64,000 nt of DNA. It comes from CAVQGM01 sp963712065. GTDB lineage: Bacteria; Actinomycetota; Acidimicrobiia; Acidimicrobiales; Acidimicrobilacustridaceae. The position numbers were made by a program, and so were the translations under genes. The stretch lies in contig CAVQGM010000001.1 in NCBI GenBank assembly GCA_963712065.1, forward strand, positions 1,852,344 through 1,916,343, given 5' to 3'. The notes beneath the pieces were generated by a model. The model made no database searches, had not been told where the DNA came from, and saw only the letters and a program-made list of their open reading frames with translations. Below are positions 8,309-16,415 of the stretch, in pieces (positions within the stretch are counted from its first letter, which is position 1; each line of letters opens with the position of its first letter).

Positions 8309-9243
8309 CGTCGGCCGACCAGGTACTTGAAGACCGACTCGAGGTCGTCGTCGAGCGGCGCCACCTCGAGCAGTCGGGCCCCCCGGGCGGCGGCCACCGA
8401 TGCCACCGTCTTCCGGAACAGGGCCACGTCGGTGGTGTCCACGAGGACCGTCTCGTCGTCGACGAGCAGCACCCCGACGGCGGCGGCCGCCTCCAGCAGG
8501 CCGGTCGCCACCGCTCGGGCCCGGTCGCTGCGCACCCGGACCCGGTGGGGCCGATCGTCCATGAGCGCTCGAATGCCACGGAAGTCACCCTCGGCGGCCA
8601 GCCGGCCCTGGGCGATGACCAGCACCCGGGACCCGAAGCGCTCGACCTCGTCGAGCACGTGGCTCGACACGATGACGCACCGTCCCTCGTCGCCGAGCCG
8701 GTGGAACAGATCGATCATGTGCAGCCGTTGTCGCGGGTCGAGGCCGGTGAGGGGCTCGTCGAGGATGACCACCTCGGGGTCGTGGACGATGGCCTGGGCC
8801 ACCTTCACCCGCTGGCGCATGCCCTTGGAGTAGGTGGAGACCGGCCGGTGCATCTCCGGGTCGAGCTCGACCACGCCGAGCGCCCGTCGGGCCTCCCCGT
8901 CCGGGTCCGCCAACTTGGCCAGCACTGCGCCCAGGCGCACGAACTCGAAGGCGCTCAGCACCTCGAACACCGCTTCCTGCTGCGGCACCAGGCCGATGCG
9001 CTCGGTGAGGGCCAGATCGCGGTGGGGGTCCATGCCGAGCACCCGCACCGTGCCCTGCGACGGCGGGGTGAGCCCGGCGAGCATCCGCAGCATCGTCGAC
9101 TTGCCGGCGCCGTTGGGCCCGAGCAGGGCGGTGACCCCGTGCCCCACCGAGAACGTCACGTCGGACACCGCGACCAGGTCGCCGAACCACTTCGAGACGT
9201 GCTCGGCCTCGAGGACCGCCGCCCCGGACGAGGGGAGGCTCAT
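8305..9243 (-). CDS. ABC transporter ATP-binding protein
   Basis: A 312-residue ATPase with Walker A GPNGAGKST (about residues 44-52), Q-loop VPQQ, signature YSKGMRQRVKVAQA (usual SGG replaced by SKG, common in DrrA/CcmA-like ATPases), Walker B VVILDEPLTGLDP and switch SSH. The last about 90 residues form the extra C-terminal domain of the ABC-2 drug-exporter class. ATG 9243 is chosen because it overlaps the preceding stop as ATGA; the 37-residue upstream extension is read from the other gene. Confidence 0.92.
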   Translation of the reverse strand: MSLPSSGAAVLEAEHVSKWFGDLVAVSDVTFSVGHGVTALLGPNGAGKSTMLRMLAGLTPPSQGTVRVLGMDPHRDLALTERIGLVPQQEAVFEVLSAFEFVRLGAVLAKLADPDGEARRALGVVELDPEMHRPVSTYSKGMRQRVKVAQAIVHDPEVVILDEPLTGLDPRQRLHMIDLFHRLGDEGRCVIVSSHVLDEVERFGSRVLVIAQGRLAAEGDFRGIRALMDDRPHRVRVRSDRARAVATGLLEAAAAVGVLLVDDETVLVDTTDVALFRKTVASVAAARGARLLEVAPLDDDLESVFKYLVGRR

Positions 9244-10133
9244 CGCGTCACCGTCATGCGCCGGTACCGCAGCCAGACGGTGACCGCGAACAGCGCCGTC
9301 CACCCGACGTAGGCGGCCATCAGCGTGCCGGTCGACACGTCGAGCCGGCTCCACTCGCCGGTCTGGCCGTAGATGCGCTGCACGAGCTCGAACGGCAGGC
9401 CGAACAGGTTGAGGACGTAGAGCCAGCCCGGGGCGTCGGCGCCCTCGACGAGGGCGCTGGCCACCGCCGCGCTCCCCAGCAGGACGAGGATCACCGCGGC
9501 CGACGCCGCCGCCTTGCGGGTGGTGGTCGACGAGACGGCCAGGCTGAGGGCCGACGGCAACAGCCCGACGACCATGCCGGCGAGGACGATCTGCGCGGCG
9601 AGCCGGGCCACGTCGTCGGGCCCCTCGGGCCCGGTGCCGGCGACGGTGCGGGCGACGAGCATGAACAGCGGCGGCCCCAACGTCACCAGCAGCAGCACGA
9701 ACAGCACGGCGAGGGCCTTGGCCAGCAGGTAGGTGTTCCGGGTGAGGGGTGAGGCCAGGTAGAGGCCGAGCATGCCGGTGCGCCGGTCGGTGCAGAGCAG
9801 CTCGGGCGCGACGAAGGCGGCGAACACGAGGATCGCGGCCGAGATGTACCCGTAGTAGTCCCCGTAGGACGGGATGAAGTCGGGTGCCCGCACCAGCAGG
9901 TCGTCGATCAGCACCGACGCGCCGACGAAGACGATGGCGGGCACGTAGGCGAGGAAGATCGTCAGGATCGGCAGCACCTTGGCCCAGGCGACCCGCTTGA
10001 AGCCGAGCACCCGTTGGACGGAGTGCTTGGTGAGGCTCCGCACCGCGCCCCGCACGCCGAGCCGCGGCCCGTCGTAGGCCCGGTAGCCGCGATCGAGGAT
10101 GCGGGCGTCGGCCGACATGCGCTCGGCCATCAC
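9240..10133 (-). CDS. ABC-2 type exporter permease
   Basis: A 297-residue membrane protein. The N-terminal RGYRAYDGPRLG motif is typical of large ABC-2 permeases. Several hydrophobic helices follow, including APELLCTDRRTGMLGLYLASPLTR between helices 2 and 3. GTG 10133 overlaps the stop of the upstream ATPase by 4 nt; ATG 10130 is an alternative. It is likely the partner of the ATPase at 10130-11074. Confidence 0.88.
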   Translation of the reverse strand: MMAERMSADARILDRGYRAYDGPRLGVRGAVRSLTKHSVQRVLGFKRVAWAKVLPILTIFLAYVPAIVFVGASVLIDDLLVRAPDFIPSYGDYYGYISAAILVFAAFVAPELLCTDRRTGMLGLYLASPLTRNTYLLAKALAVLFVLLLVTLGPPLFMLVARTVAGTGPEGPDDVARLAAQIVLAGMVVGLLPSALSLAVSSTTTRKAAASAAVILVLLGSAAVASALVEGADAPGWLYVLNLFGLPFELVQRIYGQTGEWSRLDVSTGTLMAAYVGWTALFAVTVWLRYRRMTVTR

Positions 10134-11074
10134 GCCCCCACGTCCAAGAAGACCTGCTCGAGGCTGACGGTCCGATTGGTGAGCCGGCGAATGCCCACTC
10201 CGGCGACGACGACGGCGTCGCGCACGACGTCGTACACCTCTTCGACCTGCCGGTCCGGGAGGGAGACCGTCAGCCGCATGCCGTCGGCCTCGACCGCCGC
10301 TCCCCGCTCGCGCAGGGCCGCCTCGACGAGCGGGACCCCCTCGTCGACCTCGAGGACCACGGTGCCGGAGGTGGTGCCGGTGAGCTCGGCGATCGATCCG
10401 GCCGCCACCACCTGGCCCTCGCGCAGGATGACGGCCCCGTCGCAGATCCGCTCGACCTCCTCGAGCAGGTGCGACGACAGGACGATGTCGATGCCGAACT
10501 CGGTGCCGACCCGGCGGATGAGGGCGAGCATGTCGTCGCGCTGCACTGGGTCGAGGCCGTCGGTGGGCTCGTCGAGCAGCACGAGGGCGGGATCGTGGGC
10601 GATGGCCTGGGCGAGCTTGACCCGCTGCCGTTGACCGGTGGACATGGTGCCGATCGGCCGGAACCGCTCCTCGCCCAGCCCGACCTGCCAGAGGGCGTCG
10701 CTGGCCCGGGAGGTGGCGTCCCGGAAGGGCAGGCCGTGGACCTCGGCGATGTGGCGGACGAGGTCGTGGGCACGGGTGTCGGGCGGGAGGGTGTGGTGCT
10801 CGGGGCTGTAGCCGACCCGGGCCCGGATGTCGGGGCCGGCGTGGGTGGGGTCGAGACCGAGGACCGACACCGTGCCCTCGGTGACGTGGTGCAGGCCGAG
10901 CACGAGGCCGAGGATCGTGGTCTTGCCCGCCCCGTTCGCCCCGAGCAGGCCGGTGATGCCCTTGCCGACGGCGAAGCTGGCCCCGTCGAGGGCGGTGGTC
11001 GAGCCGTACCGCTTCACCACGCCGCGCGCTTCGATCACGGGGGCGGCCGGGAGGCCGGTGGCGACGGAGACCAT
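10130..11074 (-). CDS. ABC transporter ATP-binding protein, first gene of operon
   Basis: A 314-residue ATPase with Walker A GANGAGKTT (about residues 43-51), signature MSTGQRQRVKLAQA, Walker B LVLLDEPTDGLDP and switch SSH, plus a C-terminal ABC-2-associated domain. The ATG at 11074 stands 7 nt after a TAGGCT box, the leaderless geometry of this genome. It heads ATPase-permease-ATPase-permease-MATE, with each junction overlapping by exactly 4 nt. It diverges from ilvD. Confidence 0.93.
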   Translation of the reverse strand: MVSVATGLPAAPVIEARGVVKRYGSTTALDGASFAVGKGITGLLGANGAGKTTILGLVLGLHHVTEGTVSVLGLDPTHAGPDIRARVGYSPEHHTLPPDTRAHDLVRHIAEVHGLPFRDATSRASDALWQVGLGEERFRPIGTMSTGQRQRVKLAQAIAHDPALVLLDEPTDGLDPVQRDDMLALIRRVGTEFGIDIVLSSHLLEEVERICDGAVILREGQVVAAGSIAELTGTTSGTVVLEVDEGVPLVEAALRERGAAVEADGMRLTVSLPDRQVEEVYDVVRDAVVVAGVGIRRLTNRTVSLEQVFLDVGA

Positions 11075-11081
11075 CGGGGCG

Positions 11082-11087
11082 AGCCTA
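11082..11087 (-). promoter_or_regulatory. -10 box TAGGCT of the ABC/MATE operon
   Basis: On the minus strand TAGGCT is followed by 7 nt and the ATG at 11074, implying a leaderless mRNA. It is back to back with the ilvD promoter. Confidence 0.55.
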
Positions 11088-11126
11088 AACGGGCCTTTCC
11101 CTCACGGGCGGGCACGCCCGACCACC

Positions 11127-11132
11127 TAACCT
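11127..11132 (+). promoter_or_regulatory. -10 box TAACCT of ilvD
   Basis: TAACCT-N7-ATG (start 11140). The 65-bp gap to the divergent ABC operon thus contains two outward leaderless promoters. It also holds an inverted GGGCGGGCACGCCCG element (about 11106-11120) that could be an operator. Confidence 0.55.
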
Positions 11133-11139
11133 GGCGGGC

Positions 11140-12834
11140 ATGGCCGATCCTCCCGGGGGCAACCCCATGAAGCCCCGCTCCCACGAGGTCACCGACGGTG
11201 CCGAGCGCGCCCCCGCCCGGGCCATGCTCCGCGCCATCGGCATGACCGACGACGACTGGGACAAGCCCCAGGTGGGCGTGTGCTCGTCGTGGAACGAGGT
11301 GACGCCGTGCAACATGCCGCTCGGCGACCTGGCCAAGCGGGCCAAGGAGGGCGTGCGCGACGCCCTCGGCTTCCCGATCGAGTTCACCACGATCGCGGTG
11401 AGCGACGGCATCTCGATGGGCCACGAGGGGATGCGTGCGTCGCTCGTGTCGCGCGAGGTGATCGCCGACTCGGTCGAGACGGTGATGCACGCCGAGCGGT
11501 TCGACGGCATGGTCACCCTGGCCGGCTGCGACAAGTCCAACCCCGGGATGATGATGGCGATGGCCCGGCTCGACCTGCCGTCGGTCTTCCTCTACGGCGG
11601 GTCGATCCTGCCCGGCAACTGCAACGGCCAGGTGCTCGACATCGTCTCGGTGTTCGAGGCGGTGGGCGCCGAGGCCACCGGGGTCATCAGCCGCGACGAG
11701 CTCGACCGGATCGAGCGCAACGCCTGCCCGACGGTGGGCTCGTGCGCGGGCATGTTCACCGCCAACACCATGGCGTCGGTGGGCGAGGCCCTCGGTCTGT
11801 CGCTGCCGGGCTCGGCGTCGCCGGCCGCGGTCGACCGTCGCCGCATGGACTTCGCCTACGAGAGCGGCCGGGCCGTCGTCGAGCTGCTCCGGGCCGGCAT
11901 CCGCCCGCGCGCCATCCTCACCAAGGAGGCGTTCGAGAACGCCATCGCCGTGGTCATGGCCCTCGGCGGCTCGACCAACGCCGTGCTGCACCTGCTGGCC
12001 ATCGCCAACGAGGCCCGGGTCGAGCTCGACCTCGACGACTTCAACCGGGTCGCCAAGCGGGTGCCCCACATCGCCGACACCAAGCCCCACGGCAAGTACC
12101 ACATGACCGACCTCGACCGCATCGGCGGCGTGCCGGTGGTGCTGAAGGAGCTGCTCGACGCCGGGCTGCTCCACGGTGACTGCCTCACCGTGACCGGCAG
12201 GACGATGGCCGAGAACCTGCTGGCGCTCGACCCGCCCGGACCCGACGGCGACGTGCTGTACCGGCTCTCCGATCCGATCCACGAGGTCGGCGGCATCGCC
12301 GTGCTCACCGGCTCGCTCGCCCCCAACGGCTCGGTGGTGAAGGTCGCCGGCATCGACTTCGACCGCTTCGAGGGCAACGCCCGCGTGTTCGACGGCGAGC
12401 AGGCGGCCATGGACGAGATCCTCGCCGGGGCCATCAAGCCCGGTGACGTGGTGGTCATCCGCTACGAGGGACCGAAGGGAGGCCCCGGCATGCGCGAGAT
12501 GCTGGCCGTCACCGGCGCGATGAAGGGCGCCGGCCGGGGCGCCGACGCCGCCCTCGTCACCGACGGCCGGTTCTCGGGCGGCACCCACGGGTTCTGCATC
12601 GGCCACGTGGCCCCCGAGGCGGTCGACGGCGGGCCGATCGCCTTCGTCGCCGACGGCGACCGCATCGTCATCGACGTGCGGAACCACACCATCGACCTGA
12701 TGGTCGACGCCGCCACCATCGAGGCCCGAAAGGCGAACTGGAAGCTGCCCGAGCCGCGGTACACGAGCGGGGTGCTGGCCAAGTACGCGAAGCTGGCCCA
12801 GGGTGCGGAGCGGGGGGCCATCACCGAGGCCTGA
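11140..12834 (+). CDS. ilvD: Dihydroxy-acid dehydratase
   Basis: A 564-residue Fe-S enzyme that dehydrates 2,3-dihydroxy-isovalerate and -methylvalerate to the 2-keto acids, the third step of valine/isoleucine synthesis. Cluster cysteines appear in SSWNEVTPCNM, LAGCDKSNPGM and CPTVGSCAGMFTANTM. The phosphate-binding ALGGSTNAVLHL and C-terminal DGRFSGGTHGFCIGHV motifs are intact. Length is normal for the IlvD/Edd family. The other ilv genes lie 17 kb away in the same direction. Confidence 0.96.
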   Translation: MADPPGGNPMKPRSHEVTDGAERAPARAMLRAIGMTDDDWDKPQVGVCSSWNEVTPCNMPLGDLAKRAKEGVRDALGFPIEFTTIAVSDGISMGHEGMRASLVSREVIADSVETVMHAERFDGMVTLAGCDKSNPGMMMAMARLDLPSVFLYGGSILPGNCNGQVLDIVSVFEAVGAEATGVISRDELDRIERNACPTVGSCAGMFTANTMASVGEALGLSLPGSASPAAVDRRRMDFAYESGRAVVELLRAGIRPRAILTKEAFENAIAVVMALGGSTNAVLHLLAIANEARVELDLDDFNRVAKRVPHIADTKPHGKYHMTDLDRIGGVPVVLKELLDAGLLHGDCLTVTGRTMAENLLALDPPGPDGDVLYRLSDPIHEVGGIAVLTGSLAPNGSVVKVAGIDFDRFEGNARVFDGEQAAMDEILAGAIKPGDVVVIRYEGPKGGPGMREMLAVTGAMKGAGRGADAALVTDGRFSGGTHGFCIGHVAPEAVDGGPIAFVADGDRIVIDVRNHTIDLMVDAATIEARKANWKLPEPRYTSGVLAKYAKLAQGAERGAITEA

Positions 12835-12872
12835 CCCGCCCGGCTCGGACCAGCGAGCGAGGGGGGCGACCG

Positions 12873-15800
12873 ATGGGCGGGGCGAGCGGCACGAGGCGAC
12901 TGTCGTCGTCCCTGAACGAACTGCAGGCGCACGAAGAGGTCGTGATCGTCGGGTCCGGCTACGGCGGCGCGGTGATGGCGGCGCGCCTGGCGCGGGCCGG
13001 CCGGGACGTCGTGGTGCTCGAGCGGGGGCCCGAGCGCCACCCCGGTGCGTTCCCGAACAAGCTCACCGGGGCCGGCCGGGACGTGCAGGTGCGCACGGCG
13101 TTCGGCCGGTTCGGCCGGTCGACCGCCCTGTTCGACATGCGGTTGTCGCAGGGCCAGAGCGTGCTCGTGGGCTGCGGGCTCGGCGGCACGTCGCTCATCA
13201 ACGCCAACGTGTCGCTGCGGGCTGCGCCCGAGGTGTTGGCCGACCCCCGCTGGCCGACGGTGCTGCGCGACGACGCCGACGCCCTGTCGCCCTACTACGA
13301 CCGGGCCGAGAAGGTGCTCGGCGCTCGTCGCTACCCGGACTCGTGGCCGACCCTGCCCAAGCTCGACGGCCTGGCCGAGGGGGCGGCGGCGCTCGGCACG
13401 ACCATGGCCCGGCCGCCGATCAACGTGACGTTCTCGTCGGGGCCCAACGCCGTCGGCGTGCACCAGGAGGCGTGCACGCTGTGCGGTGACTGCTGCTCGG
13501 GCTGCAACGTGGGGGCCAAGAACACGGTGCTCATGAACTACCTCCCCGACGCCCACGCCCACGGCGCCCGCATCTTCACCGAGGTCGAGGTGCGACAGGT
13601 GCGACGAGTCGATGATCGGTGGCTCGTCGACCTGATGCCGTCCGACGGCGGCCGCGAGAAGTTCGACGCGCCGCCGATGGTCGTGTCGGCCGACGTCGTG
13701 GTGCTGGCCGCCGGCACCCTGGGGTCGACCGAGATCCTGTTGCGCTCGCGCCAGGCCGGCCTCCGGACGTCGAACCGGCTGGGGGAGCGGTTCAACGGCA
13801 ACGGCGACGTGCTCGGGTTCGCCTACGACACCGACGTCGACGTCGACGCCGTCGGGTGGGGTGCCCGTCCGCCCACCGGCGCGGTGGGGCCGACCATCAC
13901 CGGGCGCATCGACCTTCCCGGGGCCACCGCCGCCGACGAGGTCACCGTCGAGGAGGGCTCGATCCCCGGCGTCCTGGCGCCGTTGGTGCCGGCCGCGACC
14001 ACGCTGGCGACCCTCGCCCGCCGCGACCTCGGGGTGGCGGCCCGCGTCCGGCTGGCCGCCGGCGCCGCCCGTCGGGCGACGAAGCGGACCCTCACCTACC
14101 TGGTCATGAGCAGCGACGACGGCGACGGCAAGCTGCGCCTCGGTCGCCACGGGGTGGAGGTCGACTGGCGCGACGTCGGCCGCCAGCCCGTGTTCGAGTC
14201 GAACAACGAAGCCCTGCGCACCGCCGCCGGCGCCCTCGGCGGGGCCTACCTGGCCCAGCCGGCGTGGAGCAAGGAAGCCGGCTACTCGCTCATCACCGTG
14301 CACCCCCTGGGTGGGTGCGTGATGGGCGACGACGCCGAGCACGGCGTGGTCGACGACCGCGGCCGGGTGTTCGCCGGGCCCACCGGCGGCGAGGTCCACG
14401 AGGGCCTGCTCGTGGCCGACGGGTCGGTCGTGCCTCGGCCCCTCGACGTGAACCCGCTCCTCACCATCTCGGCCCTGGCCGAGCGCAGCGCCGACGCGCT
14501 GGTGCGCGAGCGCGGGTGGGTGCAGGTGGAGGACGAGCCCGGGCCGCTGCGGGGGCCCGACCCGGCACCGACGGTGGCGTTCCCCTCGACCGGCGCGGTG
14601 CCGCCCGGCCCGGGGGAGCGGACCCGGCTGTGGTTCACCGAGAAGATGGCCGGCTGGATGGCGCCGCCCGGGCAGCTGACCCTGGCCCCCGACCGCGACG
14701 AGCGGCCGACGGGCAGCACGCCCCTCGAGTTCGTGCTGAAGATCGTGGTCGATGACCTCGACGCCCTGCGGGCCGACATCGCGACCCGCCTGTCGGTGGT
14801 GGGCACCGTCGAGGCCCCGGCCCTGTCGGCCGAGCCGCTCCTCATCGAGGACGGCTCCATGCAGCTGCTCGACCCGGTGCCCGACGAGGTCGAGACCTGG
14901 CACATGCACTACTCACTGCCGCTCGTCACCGTCGACGGTCGCCGCTTCCAGTTCGAGGGCATCAAGGTGATCCGCTACGGGCCGCCATGGCGGGCCTGGC
15001 CCGAGACCACCACCCTCTACGTCACCGTCACCGAGGGCGACACCAAGGTCGGCGTCGGCGTCATCCGGATCTCACCGGCGGACTTCGCCCGGCAGATGTC
15101 GAGCATGGAGGTCGTCGCCCCCACCACGCGGGCGGCGTTGGCCGCCCGCCTCACGTTCGTGCGGCTGTTCGCCGGTCGGCTGCTGCACGTGTTCGGCGGC
15201 CTGGTCACCGAGCTCGACCGGTTCGCGCCGCCACCCGACCCCCACGCCCCTCCCGACGGCGACGGCCGCGCGCTCCGGCTGCCCGAGCCCGAGGTGCGCT
15301 GGGCCGACGCCCATGGCACCTGGCACGAGGTCGACCTCGACGCCGCCGCCGCCGAGGCGGGGGTGCATCCGGTGGTGCTGGTCGAGACCGGCGCGGTGCC
15401 GGTGGGGCTCGACGCCCGACTCAAGCTCACCCGGTACCGGGGCGGCACCAAGGGTCCGGTGCTCCTCGCCCCCGGCTTCAGCATGGCCGCCCGCTCCTAC
15501 CTCGGGCGCACCACGCCGACCAACCTCACCGAGTTCCTGGTCGAGGCCGGCTACGACGTGTGGCTGTTCGACTACCGGGCCAGCATCGACCTGCCGTCGT
15601 CGCGCACCGCGTTCACGATCGACGACGTCGCCGTCACCGACTGGCCCGAGGCGGTTGCCGAGGTGCGGGCCCGCACCGGCGCCGAGTCGGTCGCCGCCTT
15701 CGGCCACTGCGTCGGTTCGTCGTCGCTGCTCATGGCCCTGGGCGTCGGCCTGCAGGGCGTGCACGCCGCGGTGTGCTCGCAGTTCTCCCTGCACCCCCAC

Positions 15801-16415
15801 ACGTCGATGTTCAACCAGCTGAAGTGCACCCTGCGGGTCGGTGCCCTCGTCAACCGGCTGGGGATTCGGGGCGTCGCCCCCGACACCCGTCGTTCGATCG
15901 GCGACGTGCTGGCCGACGCCGCGCTCGGGCTGCTCCCGATGCCCTCGAACGAGCACTGCGGCGAATCGGTGTGCCGGTTCATCAACGGGGTCTTCGGCTG
16001 CACCCACACCCACGCCGAGCTGAACGACGCGACGCACCGGTCGCTGGTCGACGCCTTCGGCTACGGCAACACCGAGTCGCTGGCCCACCTGGCCACGATG
16101 ATGCGGCGCCGGGAGTGCGTCGACGTCGACGGGGCGCCGGTGTACACGCAGAGCCCCGAGCGGTTCGCCCTCCCGATCCACTTCATCATCGGGGAGCAGA
16201 ACTACATCTTCCGGCCCGAGGGCACCGAGGCCACGCTCGAGTGGCTGCGGTCGCACAACGACCCGTCGCTCTACAGCTCCACCTCGCTACCGAACTACGC
16301 CCACCTCGACGGCCTGGTCGGCCGCACCGCCCACGAGGACGTGTTCCCGGCCGTCCTGGCCCACCTCGAGCGCGCTACGACGACTGCGCCCGCGCCAGCA
16401 CCGGCCGGAGGCTGA
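12873..16415 (+). CDS. GMC (cholesterol-oxidase-like) oxidoreductase fused to alpha/beta hydrolase
   Basis: A 1180-residue fusion. Residues about 25-560 are a GMC flavoprotein with the FAD fold VGSGYGGAVMAARLARAG, a central Cys cluster (about 199-211, CTLCGDCCSGC, then NVGAKN) and the C-terminal GMC signature with HPLGG and DVNPLLTISALAE. Residues about 580-790 form a linker domain I cannot name. Residues about 810-1165 are an alpha/beta hydrolase: the nucleophile elbow is FGHCVGSS, so the nucleophile would be Cys946, with a His in NYAHLDG. Sterols or other lipids are likely substrates, by family. The gene ends with a 41-bp tail-to-tail overlap with the cyclase gene. Confidence 0.88.
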   Translation: MGGASGTRRLSSSLNELQAHEEVVIVGSGYGGAVMAARLARAGRDVVVLERGPERHPGAFPNKLTGAGRDVQVRTAFGRFGRSTALFDMRLSQGQSVLVGCGLGGTSLINANVSLRAAPEVLADPRWPTVLRDDADALSPYYDRAEKVLGARRYPDSWPTLPKLDGLAEGAAALGTTMARPPINVTFSSGPNAVGVHQEACTLCGDCCSGCNVGAKNTVLMNYLPDAHAHGARIFTEVEVRQVRRVDDRWLVDLMPSDGGREKFDAPPMVVSADVVVLAAGTLGSTEILLRSRQAGLRTSNRLGERFNGNGDVLGFAYDTDVDVDAVGWGARPPTGAVGPTITGRIDLPGATAADEVTVEEGSIPGVLAPLVPAATTLATLARRDLGVAARVRLAAGAARRATKRTLTYLVMSSDDGDGKLRLGRHGVEVDWRDVGRQPVFESNNEALRTAAGALGGAYLAQPAWSKEAGYSLITVHPLGGCVMGDDAEHGVVDDRGRVFAGPTGGEVHEGLLVADGSVVPRPLDVNPLLTISALAERSADALVRERGWVQVEDEPGPLRGPDPAPTVAFPSTGAVPPGPGERTRLWFTEKMAGWMAPPGQLTLAPDRDERPTGSTPLEFVLKIVVDDLDALRADIATRLSVVGTVEAPALSAEPLLIEDGSMQLLDPVPDEVETWHMHYSLPLVTVDGRRFQFEGIKVIRYGPPWRAWPETTTLYVTVTEGDTKVGVGVIRISPADFARQMSSMEVVAPTTRAALAARLTFVRLFAGRLLHVFGGLVTELDRFAPPPDPHAPPDGDGRALRLPEPEVRWADAHGTWHEVDLDAAAAEAGVHPVVLVETGAVPVGLDARLKLTRYRGGTKGPVLLAPGFSMAARSYLGRTTPTNLTEFLVEAGYDVWLFDYRASIDLPSSRTAFTIDDVAVTDWPEAVAEVRARTGAESVAAFGHCVGSSSLLMALGVGLQGVHAAVCSQFSLHPHTSMFNQLKCTLRVGALVNRLGIRGVAPDTRRSIGDVLADAALGLLPMPSNEHCGESVCRFINGVFGCTHTHAELNDATHRSLVDAFGYGNTESLAHLATMMRRRECVDVDGAPVYTQSPERFALPIHFIIGEQNYIFRPEGTEATLEWLRSHNDPSLYSSTSLPNYAHLDGLVGRTAHEDVFPAVLAHLERATTTAPAPAPAGG

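Noticed and set aside
7599..8588. N-terminal half of a 772-residue minus-strand frame leading into the MATE gene
   Set aside because: It is the out-of-frame reading of the ABC permease and ATPase genes; the MATE start at 7598 has a coupled GTGA junction.
13471..13515. Cys cluster of the GMC protein as a proven [4Fe-4S] site
   Set aside because: Similar Cys/Gly blocks occur in cholesterol-oxidase-like GMC proteins without demonstrated clusters, so left as a question only.
12462..14909. 815-residue minus-strand frame opposite the GMC gene
   Set aside because: His/Gly/Arg-rich antisense product without motifs; shadow of the GMC and ilvD genes.
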